A DNA stretch of 64,000 nt from Spinacia oleracea (GCF_020520425.1 NC_079487.1:130346385-130410384); one strand, 5' to 3'. Shown: positions 48,080 to 60,495, numbered from the stretch's first letter. Notes: generated from the sequence alone by a model not told the origin. Numbers and translations are program-made.

Positions 48080-51000
48080 CTATTGTTGATAGCACTCAGG
48101 AGGAGTAACAGGATGATTAACCTTATCAGTACAATAATCATAAGTAACATAATGACGCTTAACAATCCCATAAGCTTTCTGTTCAGTAGGATCAAGTTCC
48201 CAATATTTTTGTTTATTCCACCAATATTTATCAGAATTGCAAGGCTCAATTGTCCAACTATTTTTATCAATTGGACATCCTTCTATTTTGAAACCCTTGA
48301 AGTATGCCCTAAATGGTGCATGATTCCAATCAATTTTCGTCTTCCCTCCATCTGTTGCCCAACCTGATCCATCCCATAAGCTTACTACTATCCTCATTGG
48401 CTTTGATGGGTAACCCACTCCAAGGAATATGTTGTTTTTGAAGTATCTTATGGGTATGTTGTCTACAAAAAACCTATTTCACAAAACAAATTATGCATCA
48501 TATATATGTAAATATAATATCAATTCAATGTATATTATGATGTACATGTATGCAAGTCGCTTGAGTCATTCTCAAGCATTTCAAAGTTGATGGGGCTCGA
48601 TCTTGTGACCTCCACGCTATAAGGTGAGTACTCCACAAACTTATGTTGATTTTTTTTAATTAGTTATTTTAATAGATAAAAAGAAAGAACGCTATTGAGC
48701 CAGCTTTTGCAACTATTTTAGTCTAGGTGAATTGTTATTATATGTACATCTATTACTACATAATAAAAGAGACACCAGGAATGACACGTATCAATTCATG
48801 GTGCGATTTTTTCCCGTCAAAAACCACTTTCCCAAAAAAGTGTATTTGTTTGATTTTATATTTATTCTCTACCTTTTTTATAAACTACTTATGTATGGAA
48901 ACAAAATTTAGTTTATAAATTATGACAATATTCTAAATTGGTAATATTTTAGCCAAATCGTTATATTAATGGAAAATATATCACTCAATATTTTGGTCAA
49001 ATTACCATATTAGCATTTTAAATATGCATATTAGATGAATAAATTTAAACGAGTATGTTAAAAATGTTATAATTATGCAGTAGTTTGGGAGATATTCAGT
49101 TAAATATTTTGTGAAAAAGATGATCAAAATCCGTGCGTGCACGGGATCTAATCTAGTATATATGGAGGAAGTATAAATCAATATCTGATATGTATTTCAC
49201 AAATACATATCACCCACTAAACGACAAAATAGGGATGAGACAAACGCTAAAGGACAAAATTATTTTTTTTTGAAAATGGCATCCGTTTTTGAAAATGGCA
49301 TTGGTTTTTGAAAACTGGCATCCATTTTTCCAAAAATGACATCCGTTCTTTGAAAAATGGCATTTCCTTTCATTTTTGTCTTATCTCTATTTTGTCGGTT
49401 AGTGGGGTGATATGTATCTTGAAATACATATCAGATATTGGTCTCTCCGCCCTCGTATATATGTATGTATGTCTTGTTAATACTAGAGCATATTACGTAT
49501 TATTAGATGCACTCTCTCACATTTTTAAGGAGAAAATGTGATACCCTTAGGTGCATAGTGCATGTACCTAGATGCACCTAATAGCTTTCACAATAATACA
49601 TATAATTAATTTTTATTTTATTTTATTTTATTTTTTTGAGGGAAAGAAAAGTTAATTATAATAAGACTAAAGAAATATTGATTAAAAATAGATGGGGTAA
49701 TATTATATACACTTACACAATATGATGTTGGTTCCAAAGTATCTTGTAAGTGTGAAAATCAGCAGTAGGATCAAACCAGAGTTTAATCCTGTGCTCTCTA
49801 CCTCCTTGACCATGAGCAAATACATTCGTCTGCAATGTGTAGGGTTTCCCTTCTCTATTCCCCAAGAACTCAAAATCTAGCTCGTCACGATTACCGTCAT
49901 CCACTGATGTCAACTGCAAATTTATCATCTAATTCGATCAGTACTAATTAACAATTTTACTAAAAAAAATCATTTTACAGAGACGGGGATCCGAACTCTG
50001 TTTCTAATAAGTCAAATTTAGAGACGAATTTGATACGAAAATATGGCGTTCCTATAGTCGTCGTCTCAAATATTTTTGAGAAATAAAATTTGCCAAATCA
50101 GTTACAAATTTGAGACAGGATATTGAAGGCTACAAGAATTTTGTCTCGAGTATTATTAACTTGAGATACTTATAATTAATATCCATCTCAAAATCCGTCT
50201 TTAGTATACTAATCATAATTTTGTAGTGTTTTAATTACGCCCCTTAAACATTATATTGATGAATGATGAGTTAATAGTATAAGGATGATGAAATATACAT
50301 AAAACGCTGTAACAACTCCTCCTGAGTCTTTATTTGGAACTTTTATTTGCATGGAAATGAACCCTGATCCATAATCCTGCTTCGATGCGAATCCAGCACC
50401 TAAGTAATAAACCATAATGAGCTATAGTTAACTTTTAAAAGTTGTGCATGTTTTGGAGAAACGAGTTCATACAAACATATTTTGAATTAAAATTGGTTCC
50501 ACGTCTAGCATTAGAATGAGCAATCATATTCCACGGACCGGTCTTATAACATGGACACACATGAATAAAGAAATTAAATAATTAATATTTAATTTGTTTA
50601 AGATGATTTCAATGACTCAATATAACACATCAAAAGTGACTAGAACTTTTATATTTATTTATATTTTTAAAGATGATTAATGTATAGTTGTACACTTAAT
50701 TTTATGTAAGGACTAGCTACTACTAGTATTTCGTATAGAATTTTTATAGAAGATAGATGGCGAGAGTATGCACACGTTTATAATTGTGAGACGTAAAAAG
50801 TTACGTAGTACGGAGTACTTACTTATACTTCAAATTACATGCAATAAAATTCTTCTTAAAAAATAAACAGATAAAGTATTAATTTTAATTATTTTATTGA
50901 AGACGTTATTAATATTTATAATTATTATAAATACTCAACTGTATAAGCATAATAAGAAGTACGTATGTCTACGTACGAAGTAATCCCTCCGGCCTCCGTC

Positions 51001-51438
51001 CCTTAATACTCGACCTGACTTGACTTTTTGCACTATTCACATAATTCACCTTGACCCCATTTTATTTCTAGTATATAAAACAAATATTAGTATATAATAT
51101 ATTGTTGGCTTCATCTTAATATATATTTTCAAAATATTAATATTTTTATAAGTTTTTATAATATGTAGTTAAAGAAATTGGTCCAGCAAGTGTGTCCGGT
51201 CAAAACAGGTCGAATATTAAGGGACAGAGGGAGTATTAGAGAAAGCCGAAAACGAACCTGATGATTGATCAAGGTAAAGCTCAACTGCTTGATGCTTATG
51301 GTTCACCACATGATTATTCCCCCAAGTGATACCATAGTTCGCATCAAAATAAGGGTCACTACTAACACTACTAGTAAAATCACCAATCAAGAGCACGACC
51401 AGCACAAGTTCACCAACCATAAAATATGAACAACCCAT
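48080..51438 (-). CDS. Xyloglucan endotransglucosylase/hydrolase (XTH), 290 aa
   Basis: Four minus-strand exons: 51438-51258, 50399-50299, 49913-49717 and 48473-48080. Total 873 nt, consistent phases. Residues 1 to about 26 form a secretion signal ([14 protein letters not shown]). The GH16 catalytic motif is [11 protein letters not shown], retaining the two glutamates and the aspartate of the usual HDEIDFEFLGN, where the first Glu is the nucleophile and the last the acid/base. Further family signatures: [35 protein letters not shown], and a C-terminal XET domain with four cysteines ([22 protein letters not shown]). The enzyme cuts and rejoins xyloglucan in the cell wall. The N-glycosylation sequon common just after the catalytic motif is absent (GNREGKP). 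Overall it resembles the XTH1/2/3-type subgroup. Length is typical. A Stowaway lies in intron 1. Confidence 0.95.
48749..49156 (+). mobile_element. Short non-autonomous Helitron
   Basis: It begins TCTATTACTACATAATAAAA directly after A, and ends with hairpin CCGTGC-gt-GCACGG (49131-49144) then gatctaatCTAG directly before T. It thus sits between host A and T, as Helitrons do, with no target duplication. 408 bp, non-coding. The 3' hairpin sequence matches the minus-strand end at 20563-20591. It lies within XTH intron 3. Confidence 0.8.
49165..49458. mobile_element. Small element with catatcagatattg ends, copy 2
   Basis: The left arm aatcaatatctgatatgtat and the right arm atacatatcagatattggt are inverted copies, with acccactaaacgacaaaata against tattttgtcggttagtgggg inside. 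The core repeats aaaatggcatcc several times. It starts 9 bp after the Helitron end, in XTH intron 3. Confidence 0.65.
50983..51233. mobile_element. Stowaway MITE in XTH intron 1
   Basis: The inner arms cgtcccttaatactcgacct and aggtcgaatattaagggaca are inverted copies; the outer right end is gagggag. TA flanks are at 50981-50982 and 51234-51235. About 251 bp. Its right boundary lies only about 24 bp from the intron 1 splice donor at 51257. Confidence 0.8.
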
Positions 51439-51545
51439 AGCTAGAGTAATTATTTAATTAAGCTAGCTAATCTAGCTAAGTAAGAGATTAATACTTTAAT
51501 TTTATTGAAGGTAAATGTATCATGTATAGTATATGGTGATGGTAG

Positions 51546-51557
51546 TTATATATATGA
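51546..51557 (-). promoter_or_regulatory. Possible TATA box of the XTH gene
   Basis: On the minus strand the sequence catatatataac lies about 110 bp upstream of the XTH start codon, a suitable distance for a TATA box plus a short leader. Evidence is position and sequence only. Confidence 0.35.
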
Positions 51558-52490
51558 GAAAGTTTGCAATATTATTACATGCATGGAGTCATAGACGTAA
51601 TTTAAAAGCAAGAAAAGTGTGAGTTCTAACTTTTTCATTTTCAATTTCCTACACGTAAAACATTAGGGCATATACACATGCCTCCTCCCATACTAATATA
51701 GTTGCATCAATTATCCGAAAGAGTAGCTCAGAAAATGACTAGAGAGTATTTCTTTTTTAACCTATAATACAAATACTTTTTACCAATTTGACAACTTGAT
51801 GGGAATTTTACACTTTCTAACATAGAAACATAAAACACATTGCTCAAGACAAGCTGTCACGTATTGTATCTATTACTATATCTCTTGTCTAGTCCATTTA
51901 GTTGGTTAATAATTTGATGTATAATGAAAGAAAAAGTCAAAATTATTGCGGTCCAAATTTTTAATTTTGTTTCTACAATAAAATTTGTTGTTTTAAGGTT
52001 GTTATGATGGTATTTGAAGTAGGTCACATGGGATATGGTATGGGTTGAATTGACGCAACCGAATTGAACTTGAGGCCTAGAGCCAAAACTTTTTCTTTGA
52101 ACTCCCCTAGTACACATTGATGCAAGATTGACAAAAGAATGACAACTACTGTATCCATATTTCTTTAGGACATAGAGAATTTTCGATTGTATTTTTTTTC
52201 CAGGAGTTATACATTTCTCTTTTTGATAACTTCTTCCTTAAAATATTATATCCAAGTTCTTAAGTTCCAGTTCCTTATTGTATGATCTCACATTCCCACA
52301 CATACTCACATCATTTTTTTTTGCAATAAACAATTAACGCATCAAATCAACTTACATTCTCTAATATTTATGTCTGTCAACATATAATTGCTAAAAAATA
52401 GGGAGGGAGAACGATCGAGCGGCTTTAATCCATCCTTTTCGATTTGTAATTTAGATTGCCATTATAGCCCATTCAGGGTAAAAGAAAAAA
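51558..52490. other. Spacer between XTH and gene 7, nothing coding seen
   Basis: AT-rich non-coding sequence, with 5' flank of XTH at its left. Small open frames lack domains or typical plant exon features. Confidence 0.45.
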
Positions 52491-52496
52491 TTTAGG

Positions 52497-52712
52497 GCTC
52501 GTTCGGTATCATCGTCGGTTTTCAGTTTTTTGTTTTTTGGTTATAAAAGTCATATGATTCTTTGGATTGAATCATGAACTAAAATACAGTCATACCTACA
52601 GTAATCATGTTGATTTTGAAAACTGATTACACAAAACTGGAAATTACGTTTTGTGATTTTTATATTTTGTAAAAAACAGAAAACTAGATAAAAAAAACGA
52701 TACCGAACGAGC
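52497..52712. mobile_element. Small inverted-repeat element (gctcgttcggtatc ends)
   Basis: gctcgttcggtatc at the left and gataccgaacgagc at the right are perfect inverted copies about 216 bp apart. The interior also shows partial symmetry around tttgtttttt/aaaaaacag. No target duplication was assigned. Confidence 0.65.
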
Positions 52713-53774
52713 ATTAAAAAACAACAAAGGTGCGCGGAGAAAATCGCCCTGTTTGGCAAATAGCGGTTAGCTGTTAGCTGTAGCGGATTGTATTAGCAGT
52801 TTTGACTAGCTGTTGGTATTAGCTTGTTTGACTAGCTGATTGTATTAGCTGGTTATGTAAAAGTGTTTGGTAAATAGCTGATATATAATAGCTGTTGGAT
52901 TGTGTAAAATTACCAATAAGGACATTAACTTATTTAATTATAGAGAATTAGTAATTGCTAAATATATGGATAGGTATGGTTAGATTTTTATCGGAATAAA
53001 ATATACTCACATGAAAAGAATTAAACAACATTTATATAAAATTGAAAATTTGTTAATACCACTAACAACTTTTACGAAAACAAATCATTAAATGTCTAAT
53101 TTGCAAAAAGGAATAACTTAGAGGAAAAAAAAAAGGTTTACATTACACTCTTCTAAGAAACTCATTTTTTTTCATTATTATATTATACATCATCTATTTA
53201 AGAAATAAATGTCTAGTTAAATAATATAAAAATAAAAGGTAAGCAAAGTAGTAAATTTAAGTATTAAAGTGAATAAAGAAAAGGTAAGCACCGTGTTATA
53301 ATTTTGGGCATGATTTTTTTCTTCTAAAATCACTTATTTAATTTCTCTAAAGTCACACTAAAAGCATTTTGTCTAATATATCTGAACTTATTTGAATTTA
53401 TCTTCACATTAATTTTTTGGCTATAATAAGTCAAAATAAGTTGAGCATTACAAATCATTCATGATTTATCCAACAAGGTTGTTAAACTCAAATAAGATAA
53501 GTTTAACAAATATAAGGACTTATTAAGCGGTAATAGAAGGTTCATTGAACGATCAAGATGTTTAAAAGTTCGAGTGGATCTCAAATATTTTTGACATTTT
53601 GTAATGTTCTATCATTGTTTAGCTTCATCTTCTATGTTGTTGCAAGGGTTACCTTCATTGTAATTATTTGATTAATCTATTGTGAATCGGAGAATCCAAT
53701 GATAAATGTATTGCATGATTGATATGGGTGTAATTTTTGCAACTTGAGGACTAAATTGTCTTTTTATCTTACCT

Positions 53775-53965
53775 AATACAATCCTCTAATTGAAAAAGCT
53801 CATTGGAGCAACTTTTTGAAATTAGAGGATTCATCCCAATCCTCTATTTCAATCCTCTTACTTCCAAACACCTAGATTAGAGGATTAAATTGGTCAAACC
53901 TCTAAATTGGCCAAATCCTCTAATTTTTTGCCAATCCTCTAACAACCAAACACCACCAAATCTGA
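53775..53965. repeat. Cluster of aatcctctaa motifs in both orientations
   Basis: About eight copies of aatcctctaa or close variants occur within 190 bp, some as ttagaggatt. The block ends ccaaacaccacc. It looks like part of a small inverted-repeat element, but clear ends were not found. Confidence 0.5.
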
Positions 53966-54392
53966 TCCACGTAAACAACGTAATTAAGCTTAACGGCTAA
54001 AATTAAGAAACAACGGGGGACCTAAATCCCCGGTCTTTCTTTTTTTGGGCGGGGGAAGAAAATCCGTTGACATTGTTCTCATATCATAATTCGGAGTTTC
54101 GTGCTACCCCAATTCATTCTTATTTTCTCTCTCCTCAATTTTTGCATGACAGAATTTCAACACAAATTTCCTCAGTTCTTAATTTTCAAATTATAATTTC
54201 CTTTCATCAAAACCAATTCAGGATTCAACATAGTTTCAGGTAAAAAAAAATCTGAAATTAATTTGTTTAATTTAACCTCTGTAATTATTGACTTTAATTT
54301 CGCATATTATCATCCATTTTTTAGGTTTTTGTTTTTGATGAATTGATTTTTTTTTTGGCAATCTTTTGATGTTGGATTTTGAAGGTGAGGAT

Positions 54393-57300
54393 ATGGAGTA
54401 TGACGTTCGCGATCTTTATCCCCTGACTAGTCTGCAAATCGGGTAAACATTTCTCATTTCATTATAATTTGATTAGTTAAGAATGCCATTTTTCTTTCGA
54501 ATTGTTTGTGCTTAACTGAATTGTACTTTCATGACTAGTTAGAGGCTTGGAAGATGTCTCGGGTTGTTGCAATTAATTTGAGATTATTTTTTGGTAATTT
54601 TGGATAATAGTTTTTGATTTATTTGAGCAATTAAACGTGCATTGAATGTTAGTAGTGAAAAAATCGTTGAGCACTTGAACATCATGTATATATTTGGGCA
54701 CTTGAACTGTTTTTGGTGACAAATGATGTCACATTCAATTATTGTACGAATTGTAACTTGGTAATTGAGAGGTCACACGTTCAATATTACTCGTAATTTT
54801 AGTTTGGAGTTTATATGCTTGGGTTTTGTAAGCTTAACATCCTAATTCTTGTATACAACCGTTGCACATCACGTGACAATGCAACTCTCTCGCCACGCCT
54901 TGTCAATTTTAAGTGAAATTCGGACATATCTGGCCTAACCTCCCCACTTAACCTTTGTCGCTCGATCCTCTTCCTTGGAATGCGAGGAAAACGAAAGGTT
55001 ACAACGAAAAAGAAACAAAGGAATGCATAACACAAGGAAACTAATGCTCCTTGGAGGTTTTTGCAACCAAGATTTGGAATATAAAAACCTTGCTGACCCT
55101 TATGGTCTAAGTGAAAACTATGTTCCCATCAAAAGCGAAAACTATGAAATTAGGTGTATTTTCATTACTTTCATGATTCAAGTGTATTTTTTAGATGGTG
55201 AGAACCAATGATGAAGAATTAGGGTCGTGATAATCAATAGCCTACCACAAGCACACCCAAGCCCAAAGCACACACTAGCCCAACTAGTAGGCCCACTTCT
55301 ATTCAAACATAAGAGGTGGTCTACTAATATAAACAACTCTTTACATCTCCATTCTATCAATGTGGGACAATTCCCAACAACAAAAACTCACCATTCTTAA
55401 AGACTACTCTAACACTTTTCATGTTTTTGGCAGGGATGTGCAATCTTATCTTTCACAAGCATACCTGTTTTTTGCAATCTATAGTCATAAGTTCTTGATC
55501 CTGGTCGATAATCATTCCTGGCGGATGAATAATAATCACTCCAAATCTACCCACTTAAGGGAGCTGTTCGCCACTAAGGTCATTGCCTTCCTAGGGAAAA
55601 GATGTACTCCATATTTTCCCACTCTCCTTTAATTTTAGCTAGGAAACTACTTGGGTGAATGTTGCTCATTGTCGTTTTTGCATTAACACAGTACAGGACG
55701 TCACCCTTCAAAAATTCCAGGGCTTTGTTAAGGCGTGTCAGTGCACGTTACAAAGATAACTCAATTTCTTCAAATGCTGAGAGGAAGAAACTGTACAGGT
55801 GGGTGTCTGTTGTCAATTCTCAAAGGCGGAGGGCAAGAGCTTTCTTCTCTTTGGTGGATTTACATGTAGCTTTACATGGCTTCATAGTGTTTGAAGTTTA
55901 CTGGAAGGATATACGTGGCATCAACTACTTCAGTGAGCTTCAGGTACCCGATGGTTGTGCCATCTTCCTCTCCACTCTATGCTTGTATTAAAGATTATAT
56001 GATTGCCACAATGTCTAGGGCTTTGTTTCTTTGCTAAAATGGTACATAAACTTTAGATATACTGCTCATTTAGACAGACATTTTGCTGTGTAGTTGCATA
56101 AATGCATAATACATAATACTTCCTTAATAACGCAAATCAATTGATCTTTCCCATCTATTTACTAAACTAGTTAAATTGCACCGTTATAACAGACAGACGT
56201 ATCAATGGCTTTTGAAGTGAAATCAATGAGAAAATGGGATTTCCACAGCATTGACCAAGCTTCTAGTTGTATCCAAACATGGTTTTCAGGATCAAAATCA
56301 GAGACTGAATCATTATGGAAATGTCTAATGTCCCTCGATGATAAAGTGCCTTCATCTCCACTAAAAGTAAGAGTCTCTTTTACTGATTTGCTCTTAGGAA
56401 ATGGAAAGCATGCCAAGAGTTTGTCAGGTGATGATTTTTTTGATGTCAGAGAATGCCATCATGCTACTGACCCTTGTTGTGAGCATAAACCCCCAGAAAA
56501 ACAAAATGAGCAGAAAACACCAAGAAGACAACAGGATACAGATATTCAATCTATGCATTATGAGGACACACTACTGAAATTCTATTTTGATGACAGGGAC
56601 CTTCCTTTTACATTCAAAAGAATAATAACATCTGATCCAAAACTTCTAACTTTGCTTGAGTCAGGCCTTCCTTCATGGGTTATCTTCCTTCAATCTTATC
56701 CTTTATTCTGCAAAGTTTATCGGCCTTGGATGCGTCCTCTAGTGAGAACGCTTTATGTATTAATCTCTCTTGTTACTTGTGTGATTGGGTTTTATGATCT
56801 CTATAAGAATGTTCCGGTGTTGAAGGCTGCCTCATCACATATTTGTGGGCCATTATTCATCTGGATAGAGGACTGGGATATGATCTCCAGAGTTAGATAT
56901 CTAGGAACAATGTTGTTCCTTCAGAACTTTGAGAAAGCTATGCGATGGTCTCTCAAAATTGGCCGAGTCTTCAAATTATTGCTGCTACTACTGACAAAAC
57001 CATTGATGGAACCTCTTCAAGACCTAGTGGAGTTCACTTCGCCTGTATGGATTTTATTCTGCGAAGCAGGATATGATTTCTACAATATGGTGTCATTTGC
57101 TTTGATGTTTTTATGCGATCTAGTTGTTGACCTGTTTGAGCTTCTGTTCTCACCATTCCAGCTTCTGTACTCGTACATAATAACTATAGGTATGTTGTTC
57201 TTCTTATCAAACCACATGCTTTATGAATTTTTACATTACTCTAACAATTCCATGGTTTCTCCTGCAGTCCCCACTCCCCAGTCCCCAGCATTAGCTTATA

Positions 57301-59307
57301 ACTTTTATTTATAAATATCACAATTTGATTTTTTGACAGCAATCTATTTTTTTCTGGGAAAACTTCTACCTGTTACACTCTTTTTTCCCTCTATATTGTT
57401 TTTACTATCCATTGGAACAACATACTGTTATTACTTAACATATGCTATTGCAGCTTAACATATTTTGTTTTTGGGCTATTGTTTGTAAAAAAATTGTTTA
57501 CCTGCTAGTTGTTTAAAAAGTTTCTGGTCCCAAAACGACAAACCGTTTATGATAAAATCAGGTGTACGGTGGACCTACCTCGTCCCCTCTTTGTACACCA
57601 AACCCTCAAAATATCAAATGAGCAACAACATTGCTCATCACAAGTATGGCACACTTGGGGAGCCTGATTAACATGACTTACTGGGAATAAGTTAGGCACT
57701 TGGCACTTTTCACTGAAAATTTTACCATCGTATGCTGTTTCTTCTCATATTTCTTATTTTCAAGCATTAGTTGCGTTCTTTCCAGATGATCTGATTAATT
57801 TTATAATTTTCCACCTTTCAACATATTTTGGCATATGCAGTTTCATTCTTTATCCCTATTTTTGCTTCCATATGGGAACTTTGTCGAGTTCCACTCCAAA
57901 TGTGTTCTCCCATGGCCAATCATGCAGCCTCTTTCTGTGGTAACATATACGAGGGTGTTCAAGGGATGCTGACGCCCATAGTAAACAAAACAACAGATGT
58001 TGGTCAATTGGCTACAAATTTATCTAAAGCAAAGACAACCACGAAGGAAGTTTCCGTGTGGAGTTCTCTATGGAAAGATCTGTTTTCAAAGGTAATTTAA
58101 TCAATTAATCAATTTTCCATATATATTCGTACTGTTGAGAGGGATAAGTTTAAATTTGAGTACATTCTGGAAATGGCAATTGTTTGGGAGTAACCATGCA
58201 TCCTGCAGGTGTTTCGCTCTCTGCGGAGTATTTCGTATGGAGTAATTGCATTCTTGGATACATGCAACCGACATAGACTTAGGTGTGTTCTTTCTTTCCT
58301 TTCATTTTATTTCTTACCCCTTTCTCCTACAGATGCAAACTTTGGAGCACTTTAATCACACGACAACGTCTTGTAGTCAATTCTGGTTTTAGGTAAAACT
58401 TTGTGGTGATACTTTTTTTTTAACTGTACAACCATGGATCAACTATCAGATATACAATGAAATTGACAGTATTTAGCTAAGTGCTTTTAGTTTTCATTTT
58501 TCCGGCCTTTCCATTGTACCAAGTTCAAAGATGTCCGATAAGTCAACATTTATATGTTCTGGTGTAAAAAGATGAAGCTGTTTTTTTTTTCCTGCTTTAA
58601 TCTCATAATAATTGGATAATATACTCATTGAAAATGCAGCATATCTAACCACCTCAGTGAATACATAAGGCGCATGTCTGAAGTGTTATCATCAGGATTA
58701 AAAGCTTCTCAGCGGGCACTTCCATCATCGGGATTGAAAGTTTCTCAGCCAGAAAGCTTTCAACAGGTAATTGATCTGTGCATTTCCAGGACCAACTTAA
58801 TTACAAAGTTGTTTATGTACAATGTTAATGGTTATTATGCCCATGCTTCTAAAATAAGAACAAAGTCGGGTCATGAGCAGTAGTTCCCACACATTATGGC
58901 ATGTCGTGTCCCATTGCACACACACAATTAAGTTCTTGCTTAAAAGGCAGAAAGACAAGCCATTTGTGCTTTAAGGGCTATATGTGTTTTCTTATTTATT
59001 AACATAGATTATAATCTGTGAATTTGAAACCATATGAGCTATAAAGAGAATTGCAAGATTAAGAATATGTTGGAAATTTTTTTGACATCACATTAGAAAG
59101 CCATACTGGATAGTTTAATGGAGTGAAAGTGAGCAGCATGTAGCTAATTAAGTGCTGTTATACTCCATACTCCATACATCATATTCATATGTTTCATGTT
59201 TCAGTTGGTTAAACTGCCCAGTTTTTACAAGTGTAATTGACATTTCCTACAATCTTCTCTCTTTACAGAAAAGCCCAGAAACTCACGATCACGAACACAT
59301 CGAATGA
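54393..59307 (+). CDS. Uncharacterised plant multi-pass membrane protein, 644 aa
   Basis: Eight exons: 54393-54442, 55434-55578, 55692-55943, 56193-57189, 57841-58091, 58209-58282, 58640-58766 and 59269-59307. Total 1,935 nt, all phases consistent. I do not recognise a named domain. The start MEYDVRDLYPLTSLQIGDVQ is followed by an amphipathic N-terminal third with aromatic-rich phrases (SYLSQAYLFFAIYSHKFLIL, FEVYWKDIRGINYFSELQ). A polar, lysine/glutamine-rich linker covers about residues 240-270. Hydrophobic segments follow at about 335-353 (LYVLISLVTCVIGFYDLY), 410-425 and 445-500 (FALMFLCDLVVDLFELLF, YIITIVSFFIPIFASIW). The tail is serine-rich and ends HDHEHIE. A likely 5' UTR intron lies between about 54240 and 54383 (cag/gtaaaa to ttgaag). 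Consistent splicing and composition argue for a real, conserved gene of unknown function. Confidence 0.85.
55184..55379 (-). mobile_element. LTR-like fragment in gene 7 intron 1
   Basis: On the minus strand it begins TGTTGGGAATTGTCCCACAT, a start commonly seen in plant copia LTRs, and ends near tacaca-like sequence at about 55184. No clear target duplication was found, so identity and extent are tentative. Confidence 0.35.
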
Positions 59308-59545
59308 ACAGAAAGTCAGTCGTCTGTCCTGTACAAATGTAGATGAATTCACAACTTAACTACCAGGCTAACCCATGTTTAGCGGTATAGCTAGTAATTA
59401 GCCTAATCAGGCTTGGATGCTAGTAGTTGGTGTCCACTGAGGTATTCTGTAACTGATAGATATTATATTAGCCTTTTTAAAGTTAAATTCTTGTACAGAA
59501 GAATGATGATATTGCTGGGAAATCTTCTGTTAAGAGCTATACTTA

Positions 59546-60040
59546 GAGCATGTTTGGTATAGTTTTTTTTTTTTTTTCTAAGTGATGGAAACAGAATCAC
59601 TTAACTAATTTCATTATTTAATGTTTGGTATGAGAGGTGTGGTAACACAATCCCTTTCTTAAGCACTGGCGGATCTAGTGTGTAGGGAGTGGGGTCACTT
59701 GACCCCACTTGGCCAAAAAAATTACATAATTTTAGTTAATTTTAAACTAATTTGTATTAAAAAGTACCTAATTTAGTTAATTTTTCAGTAATTTTGTATT
59801 AATGACCCCACTTAGTACAATTTCTGGATCCGCCACTGTTCTTAAGGGTAACGATTACTACCATTTGTTACCTTTCTCAACCATTTGGTAAAAAATTGTT
59901 ACTCACATGAATACCTATTTGTTACAAGTGATTCATTTTCAAGGTATATCAAACAACTTATAATTGTAATAGTGCACATTACTCTTTCCCCTTCTTATTT
60001 ATTTATTATTTCATTTCCTAAATTTATACCAAACATGCCC
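59546..60040. mobile_element. MITE with gagcatgtttggtat ends
   Basis: gagcatgtttggtata at the left and tataccaaacatgccc at the right are inverted copies with one difference. TA flanks are at 59544-59545 and 60041-60042. It contains a 175-bp nested element, leaving about 312 bp. End sequence is related to the 8734 element (gagcat...). Confidence 0.7.
59664..59838. mobile_element. hAT-type MITE nested in the 59546 element
   Basis: Ends are CACTGGCGGATCT and GGATCCGCCACTG. A perfect 8-bp direct duplication, ttcttaag, lies at 59656-59663 and 59839-59846. The length of the duplication and the ends fit the hAT superfamily. 175 bp, non-coding, with ggtcacttgacccca as an internal small palindrome. 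Confidence 0.8.
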
Positions 60041-60199
60041 TAAGTATGATTGATCTGACGACTGACTTTACTAAGGGTCGTATGAGTCTCAACATATCGG
60101 ACATATTTTTGGTGAATTTGGAGTAGAATTTTAGTGGCTGTTCGCTTTTTCACGAGGGCAAACCATCAGAGTATACTCACGTTGTAAAAAGTAATATAA

Positions 60200-60291
60200 C
60201 TTCCGTCTTATTTTACTTGTTTTATTTGACCTAAAGAACTTCTCACAAAAATGGTCAAATGGGGTAAGTAAAACGAGACGGAAAAAGTAAA
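60200..60291. mobile_element. Very short inverted-repeat element
   Basis: ttccgtcttattttacttgt at the left and acttaccccat-like/taaaacgagacggaa at the right form an inverted pair around a loop containing ggtcaaatgg. About 92 bp. It could be a deleted Stowaway. Confidence 0.5.
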
Positions 60292-60495
60292 TGAATACAT
60301 TATCTAATTGAAAAGGGCCTCATTTTACAATGACGTAAATGAACTATTGATTCAAACCTTAAAGGTATGGCGAATCAGTAATCTAGGAAAATCAAGGCCG
60401 AGTTGACTCTTTCGGGGGTCCTGCTTGGTAGGACCCTTCATCTTACTTGTCAACCAAGTGTTTTATGAACCAAAAAGTTAGAGAGATAAACTTAA

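Noticed and set aside
54811-55211. Small frames in gene 7 intron 1
   Set aside because: No conserved motif, no splice support, and they lie between clearly matched exons of the 644-aa gene.
56171-56416. Minus-strand 81-aa frame opposite gene 7 exon 4
   Set aside because: Shadow of the plus-strand coding exon.
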